From Gallionella sp. (lineage in GTDB: Bacteria; Pseudomonadota; Gammaproteobacteria; Burkholderiales; Gallionellaceae): a DNA stretch of 14,666 nt. Under the pieces are notes generated by a model that was given only the letters and a program-made list of their open reading frames with translations, made no database searches and had not been told where the DNA came from. Numbering within the stretch: position 1 is the stretch's first letter; each line of letters starts with the position of its first letter. This document shows, one piece after another, positions 14,664-14,666 of the stretch. Location of the stretch: contig JANLID010000124.1 of the NCBI GenBank assembly GCA_024654105.1, positions 1-14,666 of the forward strand, given 5' to 3'. Both the position numbers and the translations under genes were made by a program.

Positions 14664-14666
14664 CAG

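Noticed and set aside
12729..14666. Search for a direct repeat of the tmRNA 3' end marking an island attachment site
   Set aside because: No second copy of the GGGTTCAATTCCCG/CTCCACCA end was found to the right within the window, and no integrase gene is present. An island boundary may lie outside.

Overview
The window looks like a chromosomal piece of a betaproteobacterium. The GyrA, UbiG and tmRNA (tag ANDETYALAA) are all of that type, and the gyrA-serC-serA/pheA-hisC-DAHP synthase order resembles the aromatic/serine supercluster of Nitrosomonadales. A Gallionellaceae/Sideroxydans-like host is my best guess, but genus level is not supported by the sequence alone.

Left two thirds (1-10694, all minus strand): transcription runs right to left from gyrA (10694) through a two-gene cassette (AlbA_2/ATPase protein and ParA-like ATPase), then serC, a serA-type dehydrogenase, pheA, a class I methyltransferase, hisC and a DAHP synthase that leaves the window at base 1. 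Nearly every junction overlaps by a few bases, often as ATGA, so this is a tightly coupled operon. The enzymes make serine (SerA, SerC), start the shikimate pathway (DAHP synthase), lead to phenylalanine (PheA) and supply an imidazole/aromatic aminotransferase (HisC). The ParA/AlbA_2 pair is visibly AT-richer than its neighbours (27/60 G+C at 6181-6240 against 35/60 at 9301-9360) and sits where gyrA and serC would be expected to adjoin, so it looks acquired.

Middle (10695-12728, plus strand): a divergent promoter region, then ubiG and gph overlapping by ATGA. Inverted sets of a 7-base tandem repeat lie across their junction and encode the UbiG tail and a Gph N-terminal extension. The tmRNA gene ssrA follows, with its own likely promoter and a very strong terminator.

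Right end (12729-14666): a gene-free, highly structured stretch with a second terminator, then a minus-strand two-gene module, a HipA-family kinase followed by a DUF3037 protein. It is AT-rich and lies downstream of ssrA, a common site for island integration. The two accessory modules (ParA/AlbA_2 and HipA/DUF3037) are the best candidates for poorly described systems here. No CRISPR array, transposase, rRNA or tRNA gene was seen.
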